Shown here: piece by piece, positions 13,694-28,700 of the stretch
Position numbering within the stretch: the first letter of the stretch is position 1
Layout of the letters: the number at the start of each line of letters is the position of its first letter
From: Chaenocephalus aceratus
Lineage: Eukaryota; Chordata; Actinopteri; Perciformes; Channichthyidae
Direction of reading: 5' to 3'
DNA length: 64,000 bases
Assembly: GCA_023974075.1 (NCBI GenBank)
Contig: CM043788.1
Coordinates: 29,873,054-29,937,053, forward strand
The notes under the pieces: model-generated
The model's database searches: none
What the model saw: only the letters and a program-made list of their open reading frames with translations
Told to the model about the DNA's origin: nothing
Program-made: the position numbers and the translations under genes

Positions 13694-16600
13694 CACATAA
13701 TGTCATGGTACTGTAAAACAGCCATATAAACAAGCAATACGATGAAGCCTGTTGCGAGGAGAGTTAGAATAATATAAGTAACAGTGACAGTCATGAGTAA
13801 AATAATCAAAGGGAATATCGTTACACTTCTTACAATAAATGGACGGGAGCAAAAACACAGCTCTCATAAAAACCTACTCTATATATGATTAGGGCCTCAC
13901 AGTAGGAACGCTGTGGCTGAGAGAAGAAGCCAAAGGGATAAAGTACAATGATTCGTACTATATTATGTGTCAACTCGTGCCATAATATTGGCAATGTTAC
14001 ACAGCAAGCATGCCAGCGCTAAGTTGTACTGCCAAGGAGCCTTTATTAGCTTCACTAAATTGTCTTCAATCAATACTATGATGTCCAAGGGGCTTGGATG
14101 AAATTAAACAGACAATATAGTGCATCTCACCCAACAATTCAAGCTAGCACAGAAATAGTCCATGTTTTTATTGAAACCAGAGGGAGCTGTTTAGTGTGGT
14201 CAGTCACAGGTGCAAGGAAATGGCAGCATGGTGCAGGGCCGTGACAACTGTCAAAAGGCGAAATGAAGGTTCAGCCAGCATGAGCTGTCGACTCAGGCAG
14301 GAAATCTACCTTTTTCTCCCCCCCATCCACCTCTAAGATGAAGGGTAGGCAGGGACACAGCACACTGGTGATGGCAACAGGGGCAGCCCCTAGTCAGGCC
14401 TACATCTGCAGCCAGTCACACTTAGCGGACCGTGGCTCTCTCACCCAATCCCTCAGAGTCCCAGAGGAGCCAGCTGACAGCTCCTCCTGCAGGCCTTGCT
14501 GCTCTAGAAAGTCAGCAACAGGTGCCACAGGCTTCCTTTGAGTGTGGTTGTTATGCATCACCCGAGGAACGTCAGCCTGGTGTGTTTCTTTATCCTCTTG
14601 AAGAAACATGAATGTTTTGAAGGAGTTGGAAAGAGGAGATGTGAAATGGTTGCTGACAAGAAAATATGTGCCCTGACATGGTTGTGCTTGGATCCTTGAG
14701 ATGCCAGATAGCACATTAAGAGTGACATGGTGATGTGAGGGAATAGGCTAAATACATAACCATAAGGGCATTTATTTTTTCTAGAAATGAAATTGTAGCT
14801 CTAACTAGGTTCAAGGCTGAACATAATAACAAAGAGCTTTGCTTAATGGCAATTCAATAAACGATTATGGCCTGCACTTTGATGCTGGAGTGGTTCCCTT
14901 GTTATCATTTCTGCATGTGTGTCCTGTCTGATCTGACTGATCCTCCAGGAGTAACATCACAATTAAAGATGAAAAGGGTACATTTACTACCACCACATGT
15001 TTCTTGAAAAGCCCCCTTCTGAAATAGTTTTCTGTCAGTAAGTGCAAGTAACTTAGTAGGTTTTCAGATAAAGTTAGGAAGATTATTCCGATTTTTTAAA
15101 GAAAGTCTAAAATCACTATATTATTATTACACACAGTCTAGCATAAATAATAATAATGATTTTTTTTTTTAATTATACTTTTATGTAACAATTTTACTGG
15201 AAACATTTTGTACATTGTTTTGTTATTCTAGACCTGATACGGGATAATCAAATCAAAGCTCTGTTGGGTTACATTTAAGTGCTGAACCACCCATTGCTTT
15301 TAAGATTTACTTGTTAAAAGTAAAAACATTGTACAAAACCAAACATCAGGGTGAGGGACTTGCACAGGACTTAACAACAAGAATATATTGGAAAAAAACT
15401 ACTTATACTGATGATATTTTGGATTGCGACTGTGAAAGGGGCACAGTAAACACAAAAATATATAGATTGTATAGCAGATAATTGTACTCTGACCAACTGG
15501 TAGTACAATGATGAATACAACGAATGCAGATCACATGCCAGTCACTCCTGATCGGAAACATGACGTAGCTTTTAAAAAACCTGACAGCTCTTTGATTGAG
15601 CTACCAGTCATGCAGCGAGCAACATGTGCACTGCAGTTACTGTGGGAAGGTGCCTCGGTGGCTGCATACTCTGGCTATTGATGGTGTGTGTGTTTGTGCG
15701 CGTGCGTGTGTGCGCGTGCGTGTGTGCGCGTGTGAGCGTGTGTGTGTGTGTGTAGAGCTCTGGCCCACACACGCTGCTGACTTTGTAAACGCCTGTGTCT
15801 GGATCAAAAGCCTGGCTATCCGCAGACATACTTGATTAGTGAAGGGCAGCTCACAATTGCTGCTACACCAAACACTGCCGGACAGATGGACTTAATGCTG
15901 TAAATACTGAGGGCCCGGGGGTTGAATGTGTTTCACTTGGCATTGTGTCAGCAATCATGTAACTAGCTGAAGAACGGGTTAAACTAATGAGCAGGCTAGG
16001 ATTATTTCTATCACTTGTATCACTATAATCTATCATATTTGATCTTTGGAGTTTTAATTTTCATTACGATTTTATTTTTCAATCTTGTTTTTTTAATCAC
16101 TTCTTCCCTATCCCTGCACCCTTCATTAGCCAGTGACTATACACACTTTATTTTGTTATCGTTGGGTCTTGGTTTTGTTACTTAATGCTTCATTTGAAAA
16201 CCAATTAGCTTCTCTTGGATTCAATTACCAAAGTGAAAGGCTAGTGCTATCTTGCCTCCACAATAATAAAAAAATAATTGTACTCACACACAGCCACACC
16301 CCCAGCCGCCTTTGGCGCACTGCTCTTTCAACCAGTGTCTGATCCCTTCTTTCGACCTTTGCTGCATGCTATGAGAATGTATTCAAAGTTGTACCGATGC
16401 TATCATTTACTGTACTGATAAACAAAATACAACTGTTGGCTTGGTTCGTGTTTCAAAAACTAGTAAGTCGGGCATGGATTTCACCTTGAGGAGACGGTGA
16501 GCGCCTTGAAAATACTCTATATTTCTGTTGGAACAGTTTTAAATGGGTGTCATGGTTGTGTGTCTGTGTGGGCTGGAGAAATTAGTGTACATGTGTGACA

Positions 16601-19600
16601 GAAAAAAAAGGGTCTGAGTTTGTGGTCGTGTGATTATGTGTGAGTGTCTGCTTGTGTGTGTCAGCAGTCAGTCATAATCTGGAAAGCATCACTAGTCACC
16701 ACCACCGTTGACGACGTGTGCGTACAACACAGGCTCTGCCCTGAAATGGTCTCAGACAGCAGTAAATATGCTTGTAATGAGGTTGAAATTGTGGAATGAT
16801 TATATGTTCCAACATTATAACTGTGTGTGCCTTGATTGCTTCACCCCCCCAACTCTGTCATTCATTCACCAACATTAGCTACAATATTATTTTTCTAGGA
16901 AAGGTGAATGTTTATTTTTTAAATAGAGTATAACGTCTCTCCAATCCCCATTTTTACATTCAAACTTAAATAAATACATATTGAACATTACATTTTCTCT
17001 GGCTGTCCTATAAACATGTGTGTTAAAAACTCCTTCTTTTAGAACATTACACATGTTTTTCTTCATCTCGTGATGAAAACACACAGTTTTTCATGTACTC
17101 ACTCGCAAAGCCAAGGACCACCAGCTAAGCTCTGAAAAGTGTATCGTGCTCACACTGTCGTTAACTGCTGTTATTGTGGGTGTTGTGATTACATTTAATT
17201 AGCCCTCCCTCAGAGACGTTCGCACACACACTTCACACCAGCCACTCACATGGATTTCATAAGGTAAGTCTAGTAGGTGCCTTGTGGCTTGCTGACCTCA
17301 AAACAGTTTTCACTTCCTGTATGGGTTGAAGTAATCTTGACCAGCGTAAATCACCTTTCTCCGCGTTTTGATTACACGCTCTGCTTCTGTCAGCAGTCCC
17401 CCCTCCCTTCAAACTATTTCAAAGCTAATTGCTTCCAACATAAACATGCAGTTACCGTATTGATATGTGGTTTGGGAAGTTAAATAATGCACAAGCATCA
17501 CTTAAAGCTGCAATTGAACCTGAGAAGAGGAGCTTTACCGGTGGGATTGGGAAAGGGAAATACCTTAAATGCTTTTCAATGTGTTCAGGAACATAGAACA
17601 TTAGCCCACATCTGCTTCAGCATAATTATTATGTTATCTGTGTTCGGTAAGAATTAGGTCAAAACTGCGGTGGAAATTTAGCAGCCCTGGTTTTATGAAT
17701 ATGCAGATTTTCCTGTCACATTTGCATTAACTGAACAGCATTCAGAAAAGTTCATGCAAGCAACATCTGTTTACCATTGTGCATTACACACCTCAAGTTT
17801 ATTTGGAATTTGAAATGTCAACTTTGACCTTAGGGAAATTGGTTTCTACATTCAGTTCTTTAGAGATACTGATTACATTTTAGATTCAAAATGAATGAGA
17901 ATTGCAAATGTAATCCATGGTGAATAATGCAATTATTGTCTAGAGTACAATCCCTGTAGACTACCATGATGTTGACAAGAAACTGAAAATACAGAAGCTA
18001 CAACGGGATTACTATTATGGAACCTCTTTCTAATGCTCCCAGTTTTTATCCCGGCACTGAACTAATAGTCCATCTCAGTCCTAGACACACAAGCTTTACA
18101 CGCCACATCAGCAAGGGCGATGATTAAGTTATGTAAACAGTTTGGAGTGGGTCGGTGATTCCGCTTTAGTGTGCTGCAAGTGTTCGTCTCTAAGATGTGC
18201 TGAAATATATGTTGTATGTATTCCCAATGGACAGGCAAAAATCAACAAGAACAAATCATCAGCACTAAGGGGTATAAAAGCAAGCATTCATCTTTATTAA
18301 ACACCCTGGTTTATGTAAGAGAACCTCAATCGGCCTCGGCTTGTACTGTATACTGGCACTGAAAATAAACAGCTGTTGGAAAGGAATAAAAAGAAAGTCT
18401 CAAATGAATCACTGGAACTTGCCACATCTCTCTCTCTCACAGCCAAATGCAAGCTCAGAATAAGTTGTTCTTACACAAGCATTAACTGTATGTTGAGAAA
18501 ATCAGATGTGGGCAGTTACATTTGTATTGCATGAAAAGTTGACTCGACCTCATCAGAAATATGACTCTGTAAATGTATTTTGTGCATCTCAGGAAGAACT
18601 GAATATTATAATATATAAACATAATTTCTTGTCAGTATTGCTTTATGATGGAAGTCATGATGTGTCCACCATTTGATTAGGTTATACAGCACATGGTGCA
18701 CTCAGAAAATGACAATAACACACACACGTATTCATTGGACACACATGTGCAGGCACTCTTTAAGTGTTTGATCCTTTGATAAAGGGAGTGAAAAAGATCC
18801 TGAAGCCTGTCGTCATTAAATCTGTGTAGGTTTATTTGTGTAAGAAACTGGGGCTCGGGAGGAGAGCTGAAGAGTATAGGGGTGGTCCACAGTCCATTTG
18901 TTCACTGTTCGCTCGCGGCTGATCTCTGGAATTCATTCTCTGCACAGCGACGGAAAGGTTGGCAGTTTCATAAAGTGAAGAGAGAAAGTCTGCGAACGTA
19001 TGAGTATACTTTATGAGGATAGTGTTGAGTTTGTGGCTTGTTTGTGTGTCCAAAGGTGTGGTGTGCGCAGGAAGGAGTCTGTTAACGATATGTTATAGGA
19101 GAAATAAGCTTCTCAAAACTATACAAACTAGTAAGGCAACTACATGTGTGGAGGGGGGTCGTTGGGGAGGTAGTAAAGGGCACATGGGGCATCGTCTCCA
19201 GGGCTTACTGCGGGGAAACATTTAGAAGCAGCTGTTTTTTGGCTGAACTAAATGGAGACGTTGTCCTGTGTCTCCCCAGCCCTTACCAATGCTCCCCCTA
19301 AATCTGCTTCGCTTTCCCTCCCCATGCATGACACGGAGGAGGGGGGAGTTGGGGTAGCGGTCTAAACTGAAGCCGTCATTAGCCACTCTCCCTACCCCCT
19401 CGAATACCGACATCCCCGCTATCTTTCCTGCCTAATGTGGCCCTAGACAGGATCTCATCTCACACAACTGGCCTGGGCTCCCTCTAAAGTGTCAAAGCGG
19501 GTCTTAATTTAAAATCCCCTGGGCCCATTGCAAACTATTCAGCTATGCTTACCACTCAATTATCTTCCTGTCCCTTTTTTCAGCCAGTAAAGCCCCCTCT

Positions 19601-22499
19601 GAAAAAACATTTAAGAGCGCTTTGTAGTGGGTCAGCCACGGTTTCAGTGTCCCAGTGCCCTCACCCTTCAACACTAAATTCAAACATCCCATACACAAGA
19701 CTTATTATATACAGAGGCGATAGGCTATGTGACAAATTAGCAATGCTCCTGCTTCCTGGGATGCTAAAGTGATGTCAGTGCTCTAGAAGTTTTCATTTCT
19801 CACAGTATTTGACAGCCCTTCTGGTAGCTATTAGTTTGGTTAAGGATTGCCCGTTTCTCTTTTAGTGGTCGGTCAGAAACAAATAATGCGCTTGCCCTCC
19901 AGTGTTTGTCGGAAAAGCCCCGCGAGACCTTGAGGCTTGGAAGCGTTTACGAACACTCACAGCCACAGGAAACATCCAGAGGAAAACGTTGCCTCTCTCT
20001 CAAACCCCCCCGTTCCCCAACCTCCCCTCCTCAGTTTCTCACCAGCAGTGGATTTGGGACCAGAGAGCTTGAGAAAGGTCAAAGGTGAGTGAGAGAAAAG
20101 CACAGATGACTCTCAGATGGATTAGCGCTAAGTGATCCAGCCTCTCCCACACAATCACAACACCTAAGAAGCCCTTTTCACAAGTCATCTAATATCAGTC
20201 TGTTTCAGCTAGAAAAACGGTAACTGGGAACTCTGAAACCAGTTTCCTCAAAGAAACATTTAGTATGGCCTGCTAATATGTTTATGAATCCTCACATAGC
20301 GGAGGGCGAGCTATCTTGGCGAAATGGGAAAATAGAATCAGGTGGCTAAGCACATTAAATTAACTGTGATCCATCATCTACTGTACAGTACTGTACATCT
20401 CTGTCTTCCAGGAAAAGAGACATGATAAGAGAGAGACTGCTTATCAAAAAACAAACACTGCACTCATTTGTATCCTTCAAAGAATGACCAAGCAAAAGTT
20501 AAACATCCAGATGCAGAGTTAGAGTTTTCTCACGCTGGATACAAATTCCTCACTGTGGCCTTTTGTAATGGAGTCCCATATTATCTATTCTCTATTATCA
20601 TGAACAATTATTACTGTGCATACTTGGTGAAATCTGGATACAACTCCCCTGGCACTGTAGCTGTCCAATGCTCCTAACACAATAATTGGTTCAATGCAGA
20701 GGCTACATTTTTACTTAGTGCTGTGACAATGTGTGACGATAAAACTTGATTTGTTTGAGCCTTAAAATGGCCAACCCTGTAAAAAAGCCTCTTTTACTGC
20801 CTTGACTTTTCCTGCCTTCTAAATTCATAGTGCATCATTTAGAGCCATGTCACAGTCTCCACTACACCACATGTCTTAAAGTATGACCTTTACTTTGGCT
20901 GTTCCTCTTTGAAGCTATAACACAAACCTGTATGGCGTTATGGTTATCAACTGTACACTCATATGGAGTAAGAACACGTTTATATGTCACATCTGTGTGT
21001 CTACAGCTTGTTTTGATTACAGAATTACCGCAATACCCACTATTTCAATACCCAGTCATGCCTATACAGTAAGTTGCATGCCTGTTCTTTTAACCGCAAT
21101 TTAAACAAAATGCTATGCATGTTCACACAGATTGGAGCTCACCCTTAACTCATAAAATAAAGAAAGAGTTTTATGGAGACCCTGAAGCATTTTACAGGTA
21201 CATAGAACTTTGTAAGAAAAACAAGCTATCGCCAGTCTTAAGGATATGCTGGTCTGCAGAAAGAAAGGCTAATTGAAACCACTCATCTCAGCTACATTTC
21301 ACAACCTTTTTTTACAGTACACGTAACCCTTCAGTCAATGCTCTTGCTATGCTCAGTGCTAATGCCTGGAGACTTTCCCAGCACCTAAAATGTTTATTTG
21401 CTTCTTTTTTTTCAGGACCTGGGCATTTACAAATGTAATGTACACAGTTCAATGGCCCTATACGGCATTATTATCTGTACTACCGTATTATAAATTCAAT
21501 TTTTGGCAACAGAAATTAGTGCATTATTCTCGCAAAGGTGGTTAGAAACTGCTCGGCACAGCATATAGGATGCATTCTTTAAATTCTGTGATGGTACATT
21601 TTAAAAATAAAAGCTATTAATACAGAATCCCTACATGGCAATGCAAAACAAAATTGGTGAAAACTACGATTAAAATAATAGCCTAAGATTTGTTTCTATT
21701 GTTCAGCAATTCAAAAATGATCAAACGATTCAAAAGATGACGTCTTGAATGCAGCTTGATGTCAGTATCTGTAATATGTTGCTATTCACTTGTCCTTGCG
21801 TGGACTTCCTGCAGCGTATACTTTGATTGATGAGAATATACTGACTTAAGTATTCACATGTTTCTCATTCTAGTCTTTGTGCATTAGGGGTGTTTTGTCT
21901 CCCTAACAACTAAAAAGAAAACTTCACATCTGTCTCAGCCATGAAAGAAAGGGGATGCAAACTAGTGCACTTTGAGCTGCAGTGTGAATGTTGCCTCAGC
22001 GATAGTCCTGCAGCTCCCCCTCTCTCCTGTCAAGGACTTTCCCCCTCTCTCCTTTTTTTAGACGCCTTCAATCCTTTCAGACTTCCCCTCTTACATGCTC
22101 ACTTTTCTCTTGCCCCCCGCTTCTCTAATGAGACATACTCATACTTCACTATGTCTCTAAACCAATCTTCCTTTATCTTTTTATCAGGCACTCTTCCCTC
22201 TCCTCATTGTACTCCATTGTGTGTTTTTCTCCCAGTATATCCTCTCTTTACTTTCAAAGCTCTCACATGTGGATTTGATCATTGAAGCTAACGCAACACA
22301 TACAAGCATGGGCTGCAGGGTAGGGTGTGGGGGCATGTTAAATATAAATACTTTGCACCATCGGACTTCCTCAGTATTTCTCAGAATTGGTAAACAGACC
22401 TCCTGTGATAGAATCTCTGTTTTTTCTCTTACAAAACTTTCTCCATAAAAGATGTAATAAAATACAACCAAATGCAATAGTTTGATCAGAATAGTGTTT
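13694..22499. other. Unique non-coding DNA
   Basis: No exon is recognised. Open frames on both strands are short and feature-less. The stretch holds the TG/CG repeat at 15.68 kb, several GT-rich patches near 16.6 kb, a G/C-richer segment at about 19.1-20.1 kb, and a small palindromic patch of TACTGTA motifs near 20.38 kb. It could be intronic or intergenic; the sequence does not say which. Confidence 0.55.
15682..15753. repeat. (TG)/(CG) alternating purine-pyrimidine repeat
   Basis: About 70 bp of near-perfect alternating purine-pyrimidine sequence mixes GTGT and GCGC steps and has an internal duplication of a GCGTGCGTGTGT-type unit. It creates long meaningless cysteine/valine or threonine/histidine frames on both strands. 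Confidence 0.9.
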
Positions 22500-22705
22500 G
22501 CGGCTGTGGCTCAGTGGATAGTGTGCTGGACTTCGAATCAGGGGATAGCATGTTTGAGTCCCACTGCAGTCAGCATGTGGTTGTGTCCCTGGGCAAGACA
22601 CTTTACCCCAAATTGCTCCTGGGGGGATTGCCCACAGTATTGAGTATGTAAGTCGCTTTGGATAAAAGCGTCTAACAAGTGACATGTAATGTAATGTAAT
22701 GATAG
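22500..22705 (+). mobile_element. tRNA-derived SINE (V-SINE-like)
   Basis: The 5' part resembles a tRNA: an A-box-like TGGCTCAGTGGATAG near 22507-22521 and a B-box-like GTTTGAGTCCC at 22552-22562, spaced as in a tRNA gene. The middle carries TGTCCCTGGGCAAGACACTT, a segment I associate with fish V-SINE-type repeats. The 3' end has CGCTTTGGATAAAAGCGTC followed by a (TGTAA)n tail. That tail resembles the 3' end of a LINE partner used for retrotransposition. No clear flanking duplication was found. It is not a functional tRNA gene: it lacks a proper acceptor-stem partner and continues into the SINE body. Confidence 0.8.
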
Positions 22706-25700
22706 AAACACCCCAAGGTTGAATTTATCAGTGCGTGCTTTCGTTTTTACCTTTGCTGTCTAATATTGAAATGAACGTCTGCCAAGACAGTGTGACACAA
22801 ACTATTACATATTAAATCCATTTGTTGTTCATGCATTTCAGTGCATAAATAAATAACATGTTTTTGTGAATGTAGGTCAAATCAAGTAGCTCTAAACAAA
22901 TAATTCGCCTGTGCTGTATTTTGTGTGGGTCCGAGTTTCTTCGTAATCGGCAGCATTCACTTTATACAATATCCACTTTACTGATATTACACTGACTTTC
23001 ATTATTTATAAAGCACACATCATCTCATAAAGCAAACAAACCATGCTTCAGCTATCTTAACAGGCAGAACCATTTAGGAATATGATTCACAGTCAGATTT
23101 TTTTGCAGGTTAAATTGTAGAATGAAAGTTCAGAGTCGATCAGAGTTGAAGCGTTTAGTGCAGCAGATAAATGAGAAGTAGCAAATTGCTTCTTAAGAAA
23201 GTTCTCTTTTCTCTCTTTCATTGTTTTTTACTTTAGTGGAATTTTTCTTAAGAGAAAAAGTTAATCATTAAGTTTGGGTCATGAGCAAAATAGTTTACTG
23301 GGAGTTTTCCCTCACCAGAAAATACTGCAAGATGTTTCACATTGTCATCACCTTAGGATGGCACTTCCAAACCCCAATGCCTGATTTCTTTCTTCCATGT
23401 GTTATTAATTAGCATTGGTACTTGTCCTAATCTCACTTAAAGCGACTGGAATGATTTAAACCAAAGATGCTGCCCGCTTTTACCAAAGTTCCCCTGAAGT
23501 CATGCCAGGAAAGACTGACTCACAACTATGTGAAGCCTCTCTCTATCTAATTATCTTCTTCCAAAGCTGAAGGTTCTCACTCACATACAAAAGTGCATCT
23601 TTTTTCTTCTCCCTACAGTATGTCTGCAAACTAAGCAAATAATTATATTTGTACGATGAAAACATTTCAGTTTGTTGTAAGTATTTCTTCCCTTCAAGGC
23701 ATGTCTAGTACGAGGGATTGACAGGGACCTTTGGTGGGGTCTTAGCAGGATGTGGTTTGCTGCATAGCTGGCTCAGGTTAGCCATTTATTCCCATTAGTT
23801 CTGATGGTGGAATAGTGCTTTATTCTTCTTTGACCTGTCACTGCTGCTAGATGTAGGTTTGTAGCACTCTGCAACTTCAACTGTCACAAAGGCATAGCAA
23901 AGAGTCTTACAAGCTGTCGCTAATTAGCTGAGCTCAATAGCATATATTTTGGGTGCATTTCTCTTGTCTTTAGGAAAGCAGAAGCAACTTTGTCAGCCTT
24001 TGTTTACCTTAAAGGCTAACAGGATTAATTTTTTGGAAGACGATAACAATCCCTGGAGCTTTTACTGTGTTTCAATTTGTGAACCGTGAAAGCATGCATA
24101 TAAATACACATACACATCAGTTATGCAAGATAAAAAAAGCCTAAGAGACGGGTTCGCCATAAAAAGATTTATTAGGGAACGAGTTGAACTTTCTCAGAGG
24201 CAGTTTGGTGTTGTTATTGTTTTTATCGCTGGAAACTTCTGAAGAGACAGAGAAGTTTTAAAACCAGATACTTAAGCTTCCCTCTCAGATTTTAATTAAT
24301 TTAGTGTTTATCTGGGTGTTTACGCCAGCGTTGAGTCATTGCAGGCATGCTAAATCTTGTGGATGTTTTCATGTAGGTGGCTGTGGCTGTTTTCCAGTCT
24401 TGTCTGGCTCCGAAATGCTCTCAACATGTGCCTCACACATTTGACTTTTAAAATCAAAATGCTGTTGTGTCCTGCACACTATAACTGTACCAATAGCAAT
24501 TAGCTCATCTCCACAAGGGAAATAACAAAACTGGCAAGACTTTAAAGTGCACTGGTGATATGCAAAGTCCTTGAATGTATCTCATCCCGTTTAGGGGGAA
24601 AAAAGCAGGATATAATCAGCTAAAGATGTGTGACGAACCAGCGAAAACCTTAAAGACTGTCTTCTATTACTGCATTGAGGAAAAAAGATCAAGATGAAAA
24701 GAAGGAATATAATAGGGCTTTCTATGATTGCGCAGTCCTGTAGTTTAGTGTGTGTGCCAGGACGTCATTGGGGCCGGACATTCAGAGATAGCAGATCCAA
24801 CCGTCAAGTGGGGGACAGAGAGGGGATGAGTGGGATTGATTACACCATATAATCAGATATAACAAACCACTAATCTGATGGTCCATCTGCAGTCGTACAT
24901 CTTCATCTATCATCCACCCTCCTGTCCGTCACCACCATGGCTCAGGGGCAGCCCAGGAGCCAGACAGGGTAAAGTCTCTACACAAGCATGACTCAGCGCC
25001 TGCGCATCAATCAACCTGTCTTCTATTGTCCACTGCCCTATAAACGTGAATGTCCTCTCTCTGATGAAGTAAGTTCTCTCGAAGAAAAAGACTTGGATGT
25101 CTGGGATGATAACTTTTATTTAACCATCAAAAACAAAGATAAAGCAGGAAGAAGTGTCCTGGTTTATAAGCTGGATCAAATTAAACTCCCTCCAAACATG
25201 TGTTCCTTTCTTTGTGGACAGTTTTGGCTTTTTGCTACTCTGCCAGCACATGCTTTGTATCAGAATGTATGTGACCCAATTCATAAGCCAATAGTTTGTC
25301 CCATTATCTGGTTTTGTAATTACCTCAATTGTGTCACTTAAATGTAATTACTGTATGAACATCACTTTATGTTTTAGATGGAAATACATTTGGTTCCCTA
25401 CAGAAGGCTGGGACGGATCTTTCAGCTTGGCAAAGCTTCCATCGACAGAAAAACAAAAACATGCTGTAAAAATGAATTGCAGTGTGTCTCAATGTTTTTG
25501 ATCACAACAAGAAGGACAAATATTCTGACAACTGTATTAAGCAGAAATAAGCATAGCAGGCCCCATACAGTAACTATGCTATGAATGCTGATAAAAGGTG
25601 CATGATGGAAAGCTTGAGGTGATCCCCTAAGTGGAAATGAAAACCAGAGTGTTGTGGAGCTGAGTATCAGAGACTTTATTTCCTTGGCAGATGGCTCCTT

Positions 25701-28700
25701 CCTTTACCACCAACGTTAACATGTTCTTAAAAAGGTTTTTTTGGTGGTCAGGGAGGAAGAAGTCTTCTAACTGTTATCACAAGTTGCAGTGAGACATCAT
25801 CTGCTATAGAGACACTGGTCCATCAAACTCTGAGGCAATTACGCTGAGAACACAACGGTCCGAGAGGAGGGGAGGCAGGAATGAGCCTGTAGGATCAGCT
25901 TATCGGTTGGCTAGAAACCCAGGAACAGCTGAGGAAACTAGTGGCACTTTTGTCAGAAGTCAAGAGGGTTCAGTGCGTAAAGGTCACAGATTGGAGTTTC
26001 ATTCCACATATCTCTTTATCAGGGATCTCTTAAGTGTTTTAAGCCAAGCCAGATGAACAGGGGTGTGTGAGTGTATCATAATAATTTTAACACAACGTGA
26101 TGTACTGTGAGAGTATGTTGTACCTTCTGCATTAATCAGCAGAGGCCAAACACCTGAATTAATATGTATGACTACTTTTTTTTATACATAATCCAGTACT
26201 TTGTGAAAGAAAAAAAAACAGAAGAGGATATTTAGTGGCATCACAGTAGTGTTGAAATGTGGGTAAGTTAGCAGTGGGGCAGAATATCAAGTTACAGCTT
26301 GCTGACAAATGTCTTCACTCTGTTCAATAGTACATGAGTAATGGCTTATAGTAAGAGCAACCCCTCTAAAAAGAGAGTACTACAAAGTAAATATTTTATG
26401 AATGTCAAAGCTCAACTCTGCTTTTGTAGTTATTCACATGCATACAAACCTCGTATGCTGAATAAAGCATATTAAAAAAATAACTGTAGATGTCTGGAAG
26501 TTCGCAACCTACACTTCTGGTCAGGCGAAGCTTTGATCCATCTCTCCCTGGGTTTATCATTGTTGCCATATGGTCTGCGCTCAAGACGTCAGCCTATCAG
26601 CAAATTTGGGTTCATTGTCAACTGCAGATTGTTGCTGGGGCAGGTATGGGACTACAAGAAAGGTTCAGGAGTTTAACAAGTTTAACAAGAACGGCCAACA
26701 GATTGCCTTGGCTAATAAACCAGCAGCTGGTCACCTTACGATGGCTGACACTGACAAAGTCCAAATGGCCAAGAAGAGTTCTGGTTTTCATTGGAACAGT
26801 GTGTGGTAAAGTGCAGCCAATGAAACACTTTGCCACACTACCTGACCAGCAAGACCCGTGAAATGTTTCTCTCCAGCATGGTTCATATATCTTTCATCCC
26901 TGTCCATTTCATTGTCATCTCTATTTTTTACAGTGCTAGATTATTTTGCTCTTCTAATGTGAAAGATGATTTGAAACACGCTGTTCTCATAAAAGTGTTC
27001 TGCACTAAACCATACTGTATTTCGGTCCCTTTGAAGATGCGATCCTCACCATCTGTAACCAAGTCATTTTGAAAGTCTGTCTTAACCCATTCACTTTGTC
27101 TGCGGTTGATAATGCCAGAAGAGAGCTTGATACTCAGCTTCTAAACAAGCTATGCACATATCTTGCCAGCACGTAATGCGTGACATGATCTCCATCTACC
27201 AAATGTGCACATTTATCCTGCTAAAACGGCCAAAAATGCAGCGGACTGTACTCATTAACAGAAAATGCTTAAGGGAAGGAGACTGTGTTTATTTTGACTC
27301 AAGCAAAACAATCTCAATCTCCATTCCATTGTCCCGCCAGATTAATTGGGGTAATTGACCAGGGTTTTCAACACGAGGGAGAGGGCAGACTCCTTGACAC
27401 CGCCAGCCTGGCAGCCAGGAGCAATTGGAGCGCCACATAGCAGTTTCTGTGACGAGGCGATGAGGCAAGCACTCTGGGTAATTGAATACAGTTCAGAAGG
27501 TCCACGTGTCTGATCAAATCGGTCGTAGCAGGGACTAGTGCACATAACTTTGAGAAACAGGCAAAATGGACACAAGAAATTGATATTGAATAATATTTCT
27601 TACAAAGTTGCCTTTGCTGCTCAGCTGTGGAAGCTTTCATTGAGAAGATATTTTAGCTATGTGGCAGGGTCTCCGTCAATGACTCGGCACTTCCTTTATA
27701 ACAATTTCTCTGCAAGCGTGGTGATCTATCAGCAAAGTGTTAGGTTTACAGGACCCCCGATGACATATATGGGACACCCAGGAGATCCTCTTGTCATTTC
27801 TGACTTATGACCTCATCCCTCCGAGTCCTGTCATTGGCTCACACGAGCCCTGACCCTAGCTGCCCGGACACACTGGCATACACTCCAGAGGAAGTGGAAA
27901 TTACCTCTTAATACTGTCAATGTTTCAACACTTTCACAAAGCGCTGTGACAAAAAACACTCTCACCTCCATTACACTGCATATAAAGAAGACAAAGAAGT
28001 TATAATGAAGGTTGAGAAGGTTTAACCTCACCCACTGGGGCACTTTAGAACCAAAATGATGCAATGTATTAAAAATATTAGCACATTTAGCTGCAGAACA
28101 ATGGAGAACTACTTGTGTCTGCCATATTTATTTTTCTTTCAATAAATAATTTACCAATGAAAGAACATAATGACACTCTTAAATGCTCCTCCACTTCCTC
28201 TTTAGAATATGGTGTGCAGTATTATGGCTTTTGTGGTTTTGAGTATATCATTGATTCAGTCAAATTAAGAGAAAATGCTTAGAGGTAATCAAGTTCCCTC
28301 ACTATAATTCCCTCAGCCATCTGAAAGCTATTTAGCGCTGTTTTGAATACTTTGAAAAACACAACAGTCTCATTCCTGACTGAAAGTCATCACATAACGG
28401 CATTGTAATACACGGGTCGGCTGCATTAAATGTTACATATCTGCCGTAGTTCTGTATTTATAGAGCCCTGATGAGAAGACTTCTAGACAAACATGAGGAA
28501 CTGCCGCCAACACTGGAAACGTGACGTGGAACCTAAATATATCAACAATTAAACAACATCTTACATTTCTTTTCACACAATACGTCTCCTTGCAGTATCA
28601 ACACTAATTCAGCTGACTTTTATATTTGATCCAATTGGTCGATAGGCTGTATTTACACCATAAAGTTGCACAGCTGATATAAAGGGACACCTAGTGGTTA

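Noticed and set aside
14400..14714. 104-codon minus-strand frame that looks slightly protein-like
   Set aside because: No family recognised, no flanking splice sites that extend it, and the opposite strand is partly open too.
22500..22572. Possible tRNA gene
   Set aside because: Only A- and B-box-like parts match; the sequence continues into a SINE body and tail.
24988..25341. 117-codon plus-strand open frame
   Set aside because: No recognisable motif and no neighbouring exon.
26490..26861. Overlapping plus-strand frames of 123 and 79 codons
   Set aside because: Both frames are open over the same DNA and neither shows a family signature.
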